DNA from: Ciceribacter sp. T2.26MG-112.2
Lineage (GTDB): Bacteria > Pseudomonadota > Alphaproteobacteria > Rhizobiales > Rhizobiaceae
Direction of reading: 5' to 3'
Assembly (NCBI RefSeq): GCF_900492205.1
Contig: NZ_UEYQ01000001.1
Span: forward strand, 421,001-485,000
DNA: 64,000 nt
The notes below the pieces were generated by a model. It was not told where the DNA came from and did no database searches. It saw only the letters and a list, made by a program, of their open reading frames with translations. Made by a program: the position numbers and the translations under genes. Of the stretch, positions 7,934 through 18,303 are shown piece by piece. How positions within the stretch are numbered: the stretch's first letter is position 1; the number at the start of each line of letters is the position of its first letter.

Positions 7934-8509
7934 CTAAAGTATCCGGTACAGTGTGTTGTCGCGCTTGATCACATGATGAAGCAGCACCGCCCCGATATGC
8001 AACGCGAACAGCATCAAAAGGATCCACGCACTCCAGGCGTGGACCGCGGAAAGCGTACCGGCAATGTCTGGCGCCTTGTCCAGCGGGCTCCAGACCGGCA
8101 CAAGGCCGAACCAGACCAGCGGAAAGCCATGCGCGTTGGTGGCGAGGAAGCCGCTGATCGGCATGACGATCAGGAACACATAGAGAAGGCCGTGAACGGC
8201 GGCCGCCGCGAACCGCTCTATTGCCGGCCCTTCCGGATGCGGAGGCCTGGCAATGAGCTTGTTGCCGACGCGCAGCAGCATGAGCCACAGCACCAGGAAG
8301 CCAAAGCTCTCGTGGACCATGTAGAAATCCAGGGACACCTCCTTTTTGGTGAACTGGATGAAGAAGCCCAGCGGCCATGTCGCGAGCACGAGCACTGCCA
8401 CGACCCAGTGGAGAATGCGGGATGTCGCCGGATAACGCTCGACCCGGATGACCGCCTCCGACGGACAGGTCGCCTTGGAAAGGATGTTCGTCTCGCTCGT
8501 ATTGGACAA
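7934..8509 (-). CDS. cytochrome b561 family membrane protein
   Basis: 191 aa if started at the TTG at 8509, which has a GGGGG ribosome-binding stretch about 8 bases before it; the open frame continues upstream without a good start. Four hydrophobic helices span about residues 25-45, 60-80, 100-120 and 150-175. Conserved His residues expected to hold two b-type haems sit in the SRILHW, MVHESFG, AVHGLLY and ALHIGAVLLHH segments. The family moves electrons from the quinone pool or ascorbate-like donors across the membrane. The pairing with a RibD-C reductase suggests it hands electrons to or from that neighbour, which is speculative. Confidence 0.85.
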   Translation of the reverse strand: MSNTSETNILSKATCPSEAVIRVERYPATSRILHWVVAVLVLATWPLGFFIQFTKKEVSLDFYMVHESFGFLVLWLMLLRVGNKLIARPPHPEGPAIERFAAAAVHGLLYVFLIVMPISGFLATNAHGFPLVWFGLVPVWSPLDKAPDIAGTLSAVHAWSAWILLMLFALHIGAVLLHHVIKRDNTLYRIL

Positions 8510-8610
8510 GGATATTCCCCCCAACAATGGACCCGATAAACCCAGGCGGGGACATTGCCGGGGCGAACGGGTCACAACCGCAAAAACCTGCAATGACAAT
8601 AAGTGGGAGA

Positions 8611-8636
8611 ACGAAACGGAGTAAATGACGTTTCGT
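8611..8636. promoter_or_regulatory. perfect inverted repeat upstream of cytochrome b561
   Basis: ACGAAACG, a 10-base spacer, and CGTTTCGT form a perfect 8+8 palindrome about 100 bases before the b561 start, in the 249-base gap before the liu operon 3' end. It has operator shape; no nearby regulator gene explains it. Confidence 0.45.
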
Positions 8637-8758
8637 GCATAAAACTCATTTCCGGATAAGAAAGTCCGTGGACCAACTTGGAAAGGCAATGCTTGCGGAC
8701 TTCCGTGACAATCCGGCGTGGTCACCCCTGCCGTTCACAGCTGCGGCTGAGATTGCCC

Positions 8759-9547
8759 TCAGCCCGTTCTGTCCCAGGAGGGTTTGCGCTTTTCAAAAAA
8801 GGCGGCAACACCTTCGCGCGCCTCTTCCTGCTCCCAGGTGTCGGCAAGGGCAATGATGCTCTCCTCGATACGCGCCGGGTCGAGGGATCGCGAGAGAGAT
8901 CGGGCGAGCGCCTTTGCGGCTGCCACGGCACCGGGTGCGGCCGCCAGATACTGCTCCGCCTCGCGGACAGCTTCGGCCATCAGCCCGTCACCATCAACGA
9001 GACGCGCAACGATGCCGAGTTCCATCGCCTCTACAGCCTTGAAGCGTTTCCCGGACATGAAGATGCGCCTTGCCCGTCCCTCGCCCAGGCGCGCCAGAAC
9101 GTAAGGTCCGATGGTGGCCGGGATCAGACCGAGCCGGGTTTCGGTGAGGCCGAACAGGGTTTCCGGCGTCGCCAGCACCAGATCGCAGACGCAGGCCAGG
9201 CCGACACCGCCGCCGAAGGCGCTGCCATGGACCGCGCCGATCAGCGGCTGGGACAGGGCGTTCAGCGCACCCAGCATGCCGGCCAGTTTACGTGCCTCGG
9301 CCATCCGGCTCTGCCTGTCGGCAGCCATCTGCTGGCGCATCCAATCGAGATCGCCGCCGGCGCAGAAGGCATCGCCTTCCCCGGCAAGAATGACGGCCCT
9401 CCAGTCGCGGCGCTTGCTGGCCACCTCGGCGAAGGCGGTGAGCTCCGCGATCATTTGCGCGGAAAGCGCATTGCGCTTGCCAGGTCGGCTCAGCCTGAGC
9501 TGAACGATGCCGCGCGCATCCACATCGACCTTGATCGTCTCGTTCAT
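8759..9547 (-). CDS. liuC: enoyl-CoA hydratase, probable methylglutaconyl-CoA hydratase
   Basis: 262 aa crotonase-family protein. GEGDAFCAGGDLDWM near residue 55 and GSAFGGGVGLACVCD near 107 give the oxyanion-hole backbone. Glu residues near 120 and 140 (ETLFGLTETRLGL) match the acid/base pair. Last gene of the leucine operon; it should hydrate 3-methylglutaconyl-CoA to HMG-CoA. Its ATG overlaps the HMG-CoA lyase stop by 4 bases. The specific substrate follows from the neighbours, as crotonases cannot be told apart by motif alone. Confidence 0.88.
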   Translation of the reverse strand: MNETIKVDVDARGIVQLRLSRPGKRNALSAQMIAELTAFAEVASKRRDWRAVILAGEGDAFCAGGDLDWMRQQMAADRQSRMAEARKLAGMLGALNALSQPLIGAVHGSAFGGGVGLACVCDLVLATPETLFGLTETRLGLIPATIGPYVLARLGEGRARRIFMSGKRFKAVEAMELGIVARLVDGDGLMAEAVREAEQYLAAAPGAVAAAKALARSLSRSLDPARIEESIIALADTWEQEEAREGVAAFFEKRKPSWDRTG

Positions 9548-10401
9548 GATGTGCTCCGCAAGGTTCTGGCGAATTGGGCGGCGGCAGCCAAAGCGTCGAG
9601 ATCCAGGCCGGTTTCGAAACCAAGTCCGGTGAGATGCCGGGCCACCGCTTCTGTTGCGACGTTGCCGGCGGCACCCGGTGCATAGGGGCAGCCGCCCAGC
9701 CCCCCGACAGAGGCATCGAAGACGCGCAGCCCCGCCTGCAAGGCGACATCGATGTTCAGCAGCGCCAGACCACCGGTATCGTGGAAATGTCCCGCCAGCT
9801 TCGATGCCGGCAACCGCTGCAGGACCGCGTCAAGCATAGCGGCCACGGCCTCGGGCCTTGCCCGCCCCAACGTTTCGCCAAGCGAGATCTCGTGGCAGCC
9901 GAGCGCGTCGAGTTGCGATGCGACCTTGGCGACCTGTTCAGGCGCGACCTTTCCGTCAAAGGGACAATCGGTGACCACCGACACATATCCCCGCAGGCGA
10001 ACGCCATCGGCGAGCGCCGCTTCCGCCACAGGTTTCAGCCGCTCGAGACTTTCCGCAATCGACGCATTGAGATTGGCACGACTGAACCCTTCCGAGGCCG
10101 AAACGAAGATCGCCACTTCGCCGGCACCCGCAAGCTTTGCCGCTCCATAGCCTTTCAGATTGGGTACGAGCACGGCATAGGAAAGGCCCGCGCGTTGCGG
10201 TACCCCGGCCATCACCTCTGCCGCATCCGCCATCTGCGGCACCCATCTGGGGCTGACGAAGCCTGTCGCCTCGATACGGCGAAAGCCACAGGTGGCAAGT
10301 TTCCCGATGAGGGCCAGCTTCTCCTCGGTCGGGATCAGCCGCGTTTCGTTCTGCAGACCATCGCGCGGGCCGACCTCGTAGATTTCGACGAACTCAGCCA
10401 T
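9544..10401 (-). CDS. liuE: hydroxymethylglutaryl-CoA lyase
   Basis: 285 aa when started at MAEFVEIYEV; this ATG overlaps the end of liuD by 8 bases, and the longer open frame upstream is liuD antiframe. It splits HMG-CoA into acetoacetate and acetyl-CoA. The GPRDGLQNE motif near residue 10, HFHDTGG near 205 with metal-binding His residues, and GGLGGCPYAPGAAGN near 230 with the catalytic Cys are typical of HMG-CoA lyases. It sits in the order liuA-B-D-E-C seen in leucine degradation operons. Confidence 0.95.
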   Translation of the reverse strand: MAEFVEIYEVGPRDGLQNETRLIPTEEKLALIGKLATCGFRRIEATGFVSPRWVPQMADAAEVMAGVPQRAGLSYAVLVPNLKGYGAAKLAGAGEVAIFVSASEGFSRANLNASIAESLERLKPVAEAALADGVRLRGYVSVVTDCPFDGKVAPEQVAKVASQLDALGCHEISLGETLGRARPEAVAAMLDAVLQRLPASKLAGHFHDTGGLALLNIDVALQAGLRVFDASVGGLGGCPYAPGAAGNVATEAVARHLTGLGFETGLDLDALAAAAQFARTLRSTS

Positions 10402-12346
10402 GTCCGGCCTCTTCCGCTTCCAGGAGAACAAGCGGATCGCCCGCTGCGATCTGGACGCCTTCCTGAACGAAGATCTCCGCCACGCGACCGGCACGGGCCG
10501 CCTTGAGTGTATGCTCCATTTTCATGGCTTCCAGCACGCACAGCGGTTGGCCCATCTCCACATCCTGTCCGGCGCTCACGAACACGGCACGCACCAGACC
10601 CGGCATGGGAGCGAGCGTCATGTCACTGCCGAGACCCGCGGAGGCGCTGCGATCCAGCGGATCGTGACGGCGGAAGCTTGTGGTCAAACCGGAGGCAAAG
10701 ACATGAATTCCCTCGGCTTCGACGATCTGCATGCGTGAAAGGCCGGCGAGATGCCAGCGACCGCCCTGGCGCACCGCCTGCCGTTCCGTGTCGTGGATGC
10801 GGACGAGGGCATGGCTCGGGCCGGAAAGCGTCAGCTCCGCCTCGATCAGGTCGCCGCCGGCTTCCAAGGTGATGCGGCGCGTCAACGGCGCCCAGAGGGT
10901 AAAACCCGCCAGCACATCGAGCGGCAGGGCCGCCGCGTACAATACAGCCGCCGCAGCCATGGCCTCATCGGCGGGATCATCCTGAGCTTTCGCTGTCAGC
11001 AATGCCAGATCGCGTTCGATCAGGCCGGTATCCACCTCACCCCTTGCGAAACCCTGGTGGCGTGACAAGGCCGTGAGAAAGGCAAGATTGGTGACGGTTC
11101 CGGCCACCTGCGTTTCCTCGAGCGCGCGGTGGAGCCTTGAAAGCGCAACGTCGCGGGTCGGCCCATGGGTGATGATCTTGGCAATCATCGGATCGTACCA
11201 CGGCGATATTTCATCGCCGCTCGACACGCCGGTATCGGCCCTGCAATCGCCGGGGAAAGCAAGATGCGCGAGCCTGCCCGTCGCGGGCAAGAAGCCTGCC
11301 GCCACGTCTTCGGCGTAGAGCCGGGCCTCGAAAGCATGGCCTGTCAGCTGAATCTGATCCTGGACGAGCGGCAAGGGCTCACCGCTTGCCACCCGCAACT
11401 GCCATTCCACCAGATCCAGGCCGGTCACGGCTTCGGTGACCGGATGCTCCACCTGGAGCCTCGTATTCATTTCCATGAACCAGAAGCGGTCGGTGCGAAG
11501 GCCTTGCGACCCATCGACGATGAATTCCACCGTTCCGGCACCGGAATAGCCGATCGCTTTGGCGGCCTTGACGGCCGCCGAACCCATGGCGGCCCGCATC
11601 TCCGGCGTCATGCCAGGCGCCGGGGCCTCCTCGATCACCTTCTGATGACGACGCTGCAGCGAACAATCGCGCTCGAACAGATGCACGGCATCGCGACCAT
11701 CCCCGAAGACCTGCACTTCGATATGGCGGGGGGAAGCGACATATTTCTCGATCAGGACGGCATCATTGCCGAACGCATGGGCCGCCTCCGCCTTCGAAGC
11801 ACGCAAGGCATCGGCAAAATCGGCGGCCGCATCGACGCGTCTCATGCCCTTGCCGCCGCCACCGGCCACCGCCTTGATGAGCACCGGATAGCCAATGGCA
11901 TCCGCCTCCCCGGCAAGAAACATCGCGTCCTGATTGTCTCCGTGATAGCCGGGCACGATCGGAACGCCGGCCTCCTGCATCAGTGCCTTGGCAGCATCCT
12001 TCAGACCCATGGCGCGGATCGCTTTCGCCGAAGGACCGATGAAGACGAGGCCGGCCCTTTCCACCGCCTCGACGAAGTCCGGGTTTTCCGACAGGAAGCC
12101 ATAGCCGGGATGAATGGCCTCGGCGCCCGTCTGCAGCGCTGCGGCAATGATGGAATCCCCCTTGAGATAGCTGTCCTTCGGGGCCGCACCGCCGATGGCA
12201 ACCGCCTCATCCGCCATGGTGACATGCAAGGCGCGCGCGTCGACATCGGAATGAACCGCAACCGTCGAAACGCCCAGCTTTCGCGCCGTTGCGATGATGC
12301 GACAGGCGATCTCCCCGCGATTGGCGATCAGGATCTTGCGAAACAT
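10394..12346 (-). CDS. liuD: methylcrotonyl-CoA carboxylase biotin-containing alpha subunit
   Basis: 650 aa from MFRKILIANRGE; a GGGAGGA site 8 bases before this ATG decides the start. It carries the biotin carboxylase domain (residues about 1-445, with GGGGKGMR near 165 and the EMNTRLQVEHPVTE region near 288), a linking domain, and a C-terminal biotinyl domain whose EAMKMEH places the biotin Lys at about 609. With LiuB it carboxylates 3-methylcrotonyl-CoA in leucine breakdown. Its length and full domain set suggest an intact enzyme. Confidence 0.96.
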   Translation of the reverse strand: MFRKILIANRGEIACRIIATARKLGVSTVAVHSDVDARALHVTMADEAVAIGGAAPKDSYLKGDSIIAAALQTGAEAIHPGYGFLSENPDFVEAVERAGLVFIGPSAKAIRAMGLKDAAKALMQEAGVPIVPGYHGDNQDAMFLAGEADAIGYPVLIKAVAGGGGKGMRRVDAAADFADALRASKAEAAHAFGNDAVLIEKYVASPRHIEVQVFGDGRDAVHLFERDCSLQRRHQKVIEEAPAPGMTPEMRAAMGSAAVKAAKAIGYSGAGTVEFIVDGSQGLRTDRFWFMEMNTRLQVEHPVTEAVTGLDLVEWQLRVASGEPLPLVQDQIQLTGHAFEARLYAEDVAAGFLPATGRLAHLAFPGDCRADTGVSSGDEISPWYDPMIAKIITHGPTRDVALSRLHRALEETQVAGTVTNLAFLTALSRHQGFARGEVDTGLIERDLALLTAKAQDDPADEAMAAAAVLYAAALPLDVLAGFTLWAPLTRRITLEAGGDLIEAELTLSGPSHALVRIHDTERQAVRQGGRWHLAGLSRMQIVEAEGIHVFASGLTTSFRRHDPLDRSASAGLGSDMTLAPMPGLVRAVFVSAGQDVEMGQPLCVLEAMKMEHTLKAARAGRVAEIFVQEGVQIAAGDPLVLLEAEEAGHG

Positions 12347-12369
12347 GGATTGTGTCCTCCCGATCGCCA

Positions 12370-13974
12370 TCACATGCGGAACAGGCCGAAACGGGTTTCC
12401 CCGATTGGCGCATTAAGGCTGGCCGAGAGCGACAGAGCGAGAACCTCCCGGGTCTTTCGGGGATCCACTATGCCATCGTCCCAGAGCCGGGCGGAGGCGT
12501 AGAGCGGATGGCTTTGCCGCTCGAACAACTCCAGCGTCGGGCGCTTGAACTCGGCTTCCTCTTCGGCGCTCCATTGGCCGCCCTTGCGCTCGATGCCTTC
12601 GCGGCGGACCGTGGCGAGGACGCCTGCGGCCTGTTCGCCACCCATGACCGAGATGCGCGAATTCGGCCAGGTCCAGAGAAAGCGGGGCGAGAAGGCGCGG
12701 CCGGCCATGCCGTAATTGCCGGCGCCAAAGGAGCCACCAACCAGCAGGGTGATCTTGGGTACCGCGGTGGTCGCCACCGCCGTCACCATCTTCGCGCCAT
12801 GGCGGGCGATGCCTTCGTTTTCATACTTCCGGCCCACCATGAAACCGGTGATGTTCTGCAGAAAGACGAGCGGAATACCGCGCTGCGAACACAATTCGAC
12901 GAAGTGTGCGCCTTTCTGGGCGCTTTCGGAAAAAAGCACGCCATTATTGGCGACAATGCCGACCGGGCAGCCCATGACGTGGGCGAAGCCGGTGACCAGG
13001 GTTTCGCCGAAACGGGCCTTGAACTCATCAAACCGGCTGCCATCCACCACGCGGGCAATCACCTCGCGGATGTCATAGGGCGTGCGCGGATCGGCCGGTA
13101 CGACCTCCAGCAACTCGTCGGGGTCAAAGACCGGATCTTCCGGCGCTTGCCACTGGACGCTTGTCGGCCTCTGACGATTGAGATTTGCGATGGCGCGGCG
13201 GGCAAGTGCCAGCGCATGGGCATCGTCCTCCGCCAGATAATCGGCCACACCTGAGAGCCGGGTATGGACATCGCCGCCGCCCAGATCCTCGGCACTCACC
13301 ACTTCGCCGGTCGCCGCCTTGACCAGTGGCGGGCCAGCCAGAAAGATGGTGCCCTGGTCCCGCACGATGATCGACACGTCCGACATGGCCGGCACGTAAG
13401 CACCGCCCGCCGTGCACGACCCCATGACGACGGCGACCTGGGCGATGCCCTTGGCGCTCATCTGCGCCTGGTTGAAGAAGATGCGGCCGAAATGGTCGCG
13501 GTCCGGGAAGACCTCGTCCTGGTTCGGCAGGTTGGCGCCGCCGCTATCGACCAGGTAGACACAGGGGAGGTGAGAGGCTTCGGCGATCTCCTGCGCGCGC
13601 AGATGCTTCTTCACCGTCATCGGATAATAGGTGCCACCCTTTACCGTCGCATCATTGGCGACGATCATGACTTCCTGGCCCTCGACCCGGCCCACGCCGG
13701 CGATCAAACCGGCAGCCGGCGCCGCACCGTGATACATGCCGTGGGCAGCCGTCGCACCGATTTCCAGGAAGGGCGAGCCGGCATCGAGGAGGTTGGCGAC
13801 GCGCTCGCGGGGCAGCATCTTGCCACGCGCTGCGTGGCGTTTGCGCGCTTCCTCGCCGCCACCCTCTGCGGCAAGTGCAGCAGCCGCGCGGATCTCCTCC
13901 AGAAGGCCAAGATGCGAGGCGCGGTTCTTCTTCGCGCCTTCAGACCCTGGAATATGGTCGGATTTCAGTCTCAT
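12370..13974 (-). CDS. liuB: methylcrotonyl-CoA carboxylase beta (carboxyltransferase) subunit
   Basis: 534 aa, the family length. It contains N- and C-terminal carboxyltransferase halves, with [20 protein letters not shown] near residue 145, the oxyanion-forming [15 protein letters not shown] near 185, and [16 protein letters not shown] near 420. This is the methylcrotonyl rather than propionyl signature. It transfers CO2 from LiuD-biotin to methylcrotonyl-CoA. It lies 23 bases before liuD and 41 after liuA. Confidence 0.96.
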   Translation of the reverse strand: MRLKSDHIPGSEGAKKNRASHLGLLEEIRAAAALAAEGGGEEARKRHAARGKMLPRERVANLLDAGSPFLEIGATAAHGMYHGAAPAAGLIAGVGRVEGQEVMIVANDATVKGGTYYPMTVKKHLRAQEIAEASHLPCVYLVDSGGANLPNQDEVFPDRDHFGRIFFNQAQMSAKGIAQVAVVMGSCTAGGAYVPAMSDVSIIVRDQGTIFLAGPPLVKAATGEVVSAEDLGGGDVHTRLSGVADYLAEDDAHALALARRAIANLNRQRPTSVQWQAPEDPVFDPDELLEVVPADPRTPYDIREVIARVVDGSRFDEFKARFGETLVTGFAHVMGCPVGIVANNGVLFSESAQKGAHFVELCSQRGIPLVFLQNITGFMVGRKYENEGIARHGAKMVTAVATTAVPKITLLVGGSFGAGNYGMAGRAFSPRFLWTWPNSRISVMGGEQAAGVLATVRREGIERKGGQWSAEEEAEFKRPTLELFERQSHPLYASARLWDDGIVDPRKTREVLALSLSASLNAPIGETRFGLFRM

Positions 13975-14015
13975 CGGCCCTCCTGTCGTGAACGTGCCCT
14001 GCAGACAATGCAGAA

Positions 14016-15179
14016 TCAGGCCATGGACGCCATCAGTTCGCGACCGATCAGCATGCGGCGGATTTCGGACGTGCCGGCACCGATTTCCATCAGCTTGGCG
14101 TCGCGGAACAGTCGGCTTACCACGCTGTCTTGGAGGAAGCCGGCTCCCCCCAGCGCCTGCACGGCCTGGTGAGCCTGCACCATTGCCTGTTCGCTGGCGT
14201 ACAGCACGGCACCTGCCGCATCCTGCCGGGTCACCTCGCCGCGATCACAGGCCTTGGCCACTTCATAGACATAGGCGCGGGCGGTATTGAGAGCGACATA
14301 CATATCGGCGATCTTGCCCTGCATCAGCTGGAAATTGCCGATCGGCTGGCCGAACTGCTCGCGGGTCGCCACATAGGGCATCACCTCGTCGAGACAGGCG
14401 GCCATGATGCCAAGTCCGATGCCGGCGAGCACCACGCGTTCGAAATCCAGGCCCGACATGAGGACGCGCACGCCCCGGCCCACTTCGCCAAGCACGTTGT
14501 CGAAGGGCACTTCGACGTCATCGAAAATGAGCTCGGCGGTATTGGAACCGCGCATGCCGAGCTTGTCGAAATGCGGGCTGGTGGAAAAACCCTTCATGCT
14601 CTTTTCAACGATGAAGGCTGTGATGCCTTTCGAGCCGGCGTCAGGATCGGTCTTCGCATAGACCACCAGAACATCGGCATCCGGCCCGTTGGTGATCCAG
14701 TATTTGTTGCCCTTCAGCACATAGGCGCTGTTGCGCTTTTCGGCCCTCAGCTTCATCGAAACGACGTCGGAGCCGGCGGCGGGCTCGGACATGGCAAGCG
14801 CGCCCACATGCGCGCCGGAAACCAGGCCCGGCAGATATTTCCGCTTCTGCTCATCGCTGCCGTTCAGCTTGATCTGGTTGATGCAAAGGTTGGAATGGGC
14901 GCCATAGGAAAGGCTGATCGAAGCCGAGGCGCGGGCGATTTCTTCCACCGCCACGGTGTGGGCAAGATAGCCCATACCTGCACCGCCATAATCCTCGCTC
15001 ACCGTAATGCCATGCAGGCCGAGCTCCCCCATCTCCTTCCAGAGCGCATTGGGGAAACTGTTGGCTCGATCCACCTCGGCGGCGATAGGCTTCAGCCTGT
15101 CCTGCGCCCAGGCGTGCACGGTGTCGCGAAGGGCGCTGACGTCCTCTCCAAGATCGAAGCGCATGGTGGCATGAAACAT
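14016..15179 (-). CDS. liuA: isovaleryl-CoA dehydrogenase
   Basis: 387 aa from [13 protein letters not shown]; a GAGGAGG site just before this ATG favours it over an upstream in-frame start. An FAD-dependent acyl-CoA dehydrogenase. [11 protein letters not shown] near residue 135 and [12 protein letters not shown] near 165 line the flavin pocket, and the C-terminal [16 protein letters not shown] is typical. The glutamate expected at about position 250 in isovaleryl enzymes is in [10 protein letters not shown]. It converts isovaleryl-CoA to 3-methylcrotonyl-CoA, the step before LiuBD. Confidence 0.93.
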   Translation of the reverse strand: MFHATMRFDLGEDVSALRDTVHAWAQDRLKPIAAEVDRANSFPNALWKEMGELGLHGITVSEDYGGAGMGYLAHTVAVEEIARASASISLSYGAHSNLCINQIKLNGSDEQKRKYLPGLVSGAHVGALAMSEPAAGSDVVSMKLRAEKRNSAYVLKGNKYWITNGPDADVLVVYAKTDPDAGSKGITAFIVEKSMKGFSTSPHFDKLGMRGSNTAELIFDDVEVPFDNVLGEVGRGVRVLMSGLDFERVVLAGIGLGIMAACLDEVMPYVATREQFGQPIGNFQLMQGKIADMYVALNTARAYVYEVAKACDRGEVTRQDAAGAVLYASEQAMVQAHQAVQALGGAGFLQDSVVSRLFRDAKLMEIGAGTSEIRRMLIGRELMASMA

Positions 15180-15189
15180 GAAATCCTCC

Positions 15190-15957
15190 TCATTTCGGGG
15201 CCATGCGGAGCGCTCCATCCAGACGGATGACCTCCCCGTTCAGCATGGCATTTTCGATGATGTGCCGCACCAGCGCCGCATATTCCGCCGGCTCTCCCAG
15301 GCGCGGCGGAAAGGGCACCGAAGCGCCGAGCGCGTTCTGCACCTCCTGCGGCATGCCCGCCATCATCGGCGTCTTGAAGATGCCGGGTGCGATGGTCATG
15401 ACGCGGATTCCGTGGCGGGCAAGTTCGCGTGCCATGGGCAGGGTCAGGCCGACCACGCCCGCCTTCGAGGCGGCATAGGCCGCCTGGCCGATCTGCCCCT
15501 CAAAGGCGGCGACCGAAGCCGTGTTGATGATAACGCCGCGCTCGCCTCCGGCATTCGGTGCAGATCTCGCGATGGCATCCGCGGCGAGCCGCGCCATGTT
15601 GAAGGAGCCGATCAGGTTGATGGAAACGGCGCGTGAAAAGCTCTCCAGTCCATGCGGGCCGTCGCGGCCAAGCACTTTTTCTCCGGGCGCCACACCGGCA
15701 CAATTGACCAGCCCGTGTAGGCCACCGAAGGCGCCTTCGGCAAGAGCGACCGCCGCCTTCGCATCGGCTTCGCTCGTGACGTCGGTCAGGCAGAAGCGTG
15801 CCTGGCCCCCGAGCCGTGCGGCGGCAGCTTGTCCCGCCTGCCCATCGCGGTCGGCGATCACCACATTGGCCCCTGCGGCAATCAGCATCTCGGCGGTAGC
15901 GGCGCCGAGACCGGAAGCAGCACCCGTGACGATGAAGGTCTTACCCGCAATCTCCAT
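15190..15957 (-). CDS. SDR 3-hydroxyacyl-CoA dehydrogenase, HSD17B10-like
   Basis: 255 aa short-chain dehydrogenase. TGAASGLG near residue 11 binds NAD; NCAG near 85, a Ser near 145 and YAASK at 160-164 give the catalytic set. Length and the [16 protein letters not shown] stretch near 215 resemble type 2 3-hydroxyacyl-CoA dehydrogenases, which oxidise 2-methyl-3-hydroxybutyryl-CoA in isoleucine breakdown. That fits with the thiolase and second acyl-CoA dehydrogenase next to it. Only 9-10 bases separate it from both neighbours. Confidence 0.88.
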   Translation of the reverse strand: MEIAGKTFIVTGAASGLGAATAEMLIAAGANVVIADRDGQAGQAAAARLGGQARFCLTDVTSEADAKAAVALAEGAFGGLHGLVNCAGVAPGEKVLGRDGPHGLESFSRAVSINLIGSFNMARLAADAIARSAPNAGGERGVIINTASVAAFEGQIGQAAYAASKAGVVGLTLPMARELARHGIRVMTIAPGIFKTPMMAGMPQEVQNALGASVPFPPRLGEPAEYAALVRHIIENAMLNGEVIRLDGALRMAPK

Positions 15958-15966
15958 GATACCCCC

Positions 15967-17109
15967 TCAAGCCTCGGCCAGTACCGAGCGCGCGATGATC
16001 AGGCGCATGATCTCATTCGTCCCTTCCAGGATCTGGTGGACACGCAGGTCGCGGACGATTTTCTCCACGCCGTAATCCGCGAGATAACCGTAGCCGCCGT
16101 GCAATTGCAGCGCACGGTTCGCAACCTCGAAACCGTTATCGGTCACGTGCTTCTTGGCCATGGCGCAAAGCCGCGTCGCCTCCGGCAGTTTTGCGTCCAG
16201 CGCGGCGGCTGCCCGCCACAGGAAAGTGCGCGACACCTCGACATCGGTCGCCATTTCCGCGATGGCAAACTGCAGCGCCTGGAATTCGTTCAGCTTCTGG
16301 CCGAAGGCCTTGCGTTCGCTGGTATAGGCGACAGCCTTTTCCAGGGCCGATTGCGCGCCGCCGAGGGAGCAGGCGGCAATCGAGGTGCGCCCGCCGTCCA
16401 GCGCCTCCATGGCCAGCTTGAAGCCGGCCCCTTCCGGCCCCAGCATTGCATCCGCCCGCACGCGAACCCGATCCAGCATCACGGTGCGCGTCGGCTGGGC
16501 GTTCCAGCCCATCTTCTTTTCATTGGCACCGAATGTGAGGCCGCCTGCATCCTTTTCCACCAGGAACGCGGAGACACCCTTCGCACCGGGCCCACCGGTG
16601 CGCGCCATCACCACGTAGAGGTCCGTCGCCCCGGCACCGGAAATGAACATCTTCTGGCCGGTGAGCACGTAATCGTCGCCATCGCGCTCGGCGCGGGTGG
16701 TCAGAGCCGCCGCATCCGAGCCACAGGACGGTTCGGTCAGGCAATAGGAAGCCAGGATCTCGGCGCTGCAGAGCCGCGGCAGATAGGTCTCTTGCTGCTC
16801 CGTGCTACCATGCTTGTCGATCATGGTCGCAACCATGTTGTGGATCGAAAGGTAAGCCGAAATGGCGGCGCAGCCTTTGGCCAGCGCTTCATAGATCAGC
16901 ACCGCCTCGAAGCGCCCCAGCCCCGAGCCGCCAAACTCTTCCGCGACCATGATGCCACCGAGACCCAGCGATGCGGCATTGCGAATGACATCGACGGGAA
17001 AATGTCTGGCCTGATCCCACTCGAGCGCGCGCGGCGCGATCTCGTCCTGGGCGAAGCTCTCGGCCATGTCACGGATCGCGGTCTGTTCTTCGGTCAGGGA
17101 AAAATCCAT
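15967..17109 (-). CDS. acyl-CoA dehydrogenase, isobutyryl-CoA dehydrogenase-like
   Basis: 380 aa. The domains follow the acyl-CoA dehydrogenase order. ASYCLTEPSCGSDAAAL near residue 130 and the C-terminal LQLHGGYGYLADYGVEKIVRDLR plus LEGTNEIMRLI near 365 are as in ACAD8/isobutyryl-type enzymes. The likely role is 2,3-dehydrogenation of isobutyryl- or 2-methylbutyryl-CoA from valine or isoleucine. It cannot be separated from short/branched ACADs with certainty. Ten bases downstream of the thiolase gene on the same strand. Confidence 0.88.
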   Translation of the reverse strand: MDFSLTEEQTAIRDMAESFAQDEIAPRALEWDQARHFPVDVIRNAASLGLGGIMVAEEFGGSGLGRFEAVLIYEALAKGCAAISAYLSIHNMVATMIDKHGSTEQQETYLPRLCSAEILASYCLTEPSCGSDAAALTTRAERDGDDYVLTGQKMFISGAGATDLYVVMARTGGPGAKGVSAFLVEKDAGGLTFGANEKKMGWNAQPTRTVMLDRVRVRADAMLGPEGAGFKLAMEALDGGRTSIAACSLGGAQSALEKAVAYTSERKAFGQKLNEFQALQFAIAEMATDVEVSRTFLWRAAAALDAKLPEATRLCAMAKKHVTDNGFEVANRALQLHGGYGYLADYGVEKIVRDLRVHQILEGTNEIMRLIIARSVLAEA

Positions 17110-17118
17110 CGGCTCAGC

Positions 17119-18303
17119 TCAATTCATTGTCTCAATGGCAATTGCGGTCGCTTCGCCGCCACCGATGCACACACTGGCGACGCCGCGTTTCCCGCCGCGC
17201 TCCTGCAATGCAGCGAGCAGCGTCACCAGAATACGCGCACCCGATGCACCGATCGGATGGCCAAGGGCGCAGGCACCGCCGTTCACATTCACCTTGTCGG
17301 CAGGCAGATCGAGATCGCGCATGGCGGCCATGGCCACCACCGCAAAGGCCTCGTTGATCTCGAACAGGTCGACCTCACCCGCGGACCATCCGGTGCGCTG
17401 GAAGAGCTTTTGCATGGCGCCGATCGGCGCCGTCGGAAACAGGCGCGGTTCGCTGGCATAGCTTACATGGCCGACAATGCGGGCCAGCGGCAAGAGGCCA
17501 CGCTTTTCCGCCTCGTCCAGGTTCATGAGAACCAGGGCTGCCGCCCCGTCGCTGATCGAGGAGGCGTTCGCCGCCGTCACCGTGCCATCCGGCCGGAAGG
17601 CCGGTTTGAGATGCGGAATCTTGTCCGGCCGCGCATTGCCGGGCTGTTCGTCGGTCGCAACCGTGGTTGCGCCACCCTTCTCCGTCACGGAAACCGCTGC
17701 TATCTCGCCGACAAACCGCCCTTCAGCAATGGCAGCTTGCGCCCGCGACAGGGACTGCAGCGCATATTCATCCTGCGCCTCTCGCGTGAATTGGTAGGCC
17801 TGCGCGCATTCCTCGGCAAAGGTGCCCATCAGGCGCCCCTTGTCATAGGCATCCTCCAGCCCGTCGAGGAACATGTGGTCGAGCACGCGGCCATGGCCCA
17901 TGCGATAGCCCGCACGGGCGCGGTCGAGGAGGTAGGGCGCATTCGACATGCTCTCCATGCCGCCGGCAATCATGATTTTTGCGTGCCCGGCCATAAGGGC
18001 ATCATGCGCCATCATCACCGTCTTCATGCCCGACCCGCACATCTTGTTGACTGTGGTGGCCGGGGTGGACACAGGCATGGCCGCACCGAGCGCCGCCTGA
18101 CGGGCCGGGGCCTGTCCCTGGCCCGCCGAGAGCACGCAACCCATCAGGACTTCATCCGCATCGGCGCCCTCGACCTTGGCACGCTCCAGCGCGGCAGCTA
18201 TCGCAACCGCGCCCAGTTCCGCAGCCGTCTTTCCCGACAGCGCTCCCTGAAAACCGCCCATCGGCGTACGGGCTGCGCTGACGATGACCACATCATGCCG
18301 CAT
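17119..18303 (-). CDS. acetyl-CoA C-acyltransferase (thiolase)
   Basis: 394 aa thiolase. The acyl-accepting Cys lies in NKMCGSGMKTVM near residue 90, the His in NEAFAVVAM near 340, and the second Cys in VCIGGGEATAI near 380. First gene of the eight-gene operon, so it may use the 134-base upstream gap as promoter. With the SDR it probably cleaves 2-methylacetoacetyl-CoA from isoleucine, though acetoacetyl-CoA use is also possible. No mutation in active-site motifs seen. Confidence 0.92.
   Translation of the reverse strand: MRHDVVIVSAARTPMGGFQGALSGKTAAELGAVAIAAALERAKVEGADADEVLMGCVLSAGQGQAPARQAALGAAMPVSTPATTVNKMCGSGMKTVMMAHDALMAGHAKIMIAGGMESMSNAPYLLDRARAGYRMGHGRVLDHMFLDGLEDAYDKGRLMGTFAEECAQAYQFTREAQDEYALQSLSRAQAAIAEGRFVGEIAAVSVTEKGGATTVATDEQPGNARPDKIPHLKPAFRPDGTVTAANASSISDGAAALVLMNLDEAEKRGLLPLARIVGHVSYASEPRLFPTAPIGAMQKLFQRTGWSAGEVDLFEINEAFAVVAMAAMRDLDLPADKVNVNGGACALGHPIGASGARILVTLLAALQERGGKRGVASVCIGGGEATAIAIETMN

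Noticed and set aside
8607..8633. Possible EcfG-type stress promoter (GAAC, 16 bases, CGTT) on the plus strand
   Set aside because: The first half is AGAAC rather than GGAAC, it would point away from the nearby gene, and the palindrome explains both halves.
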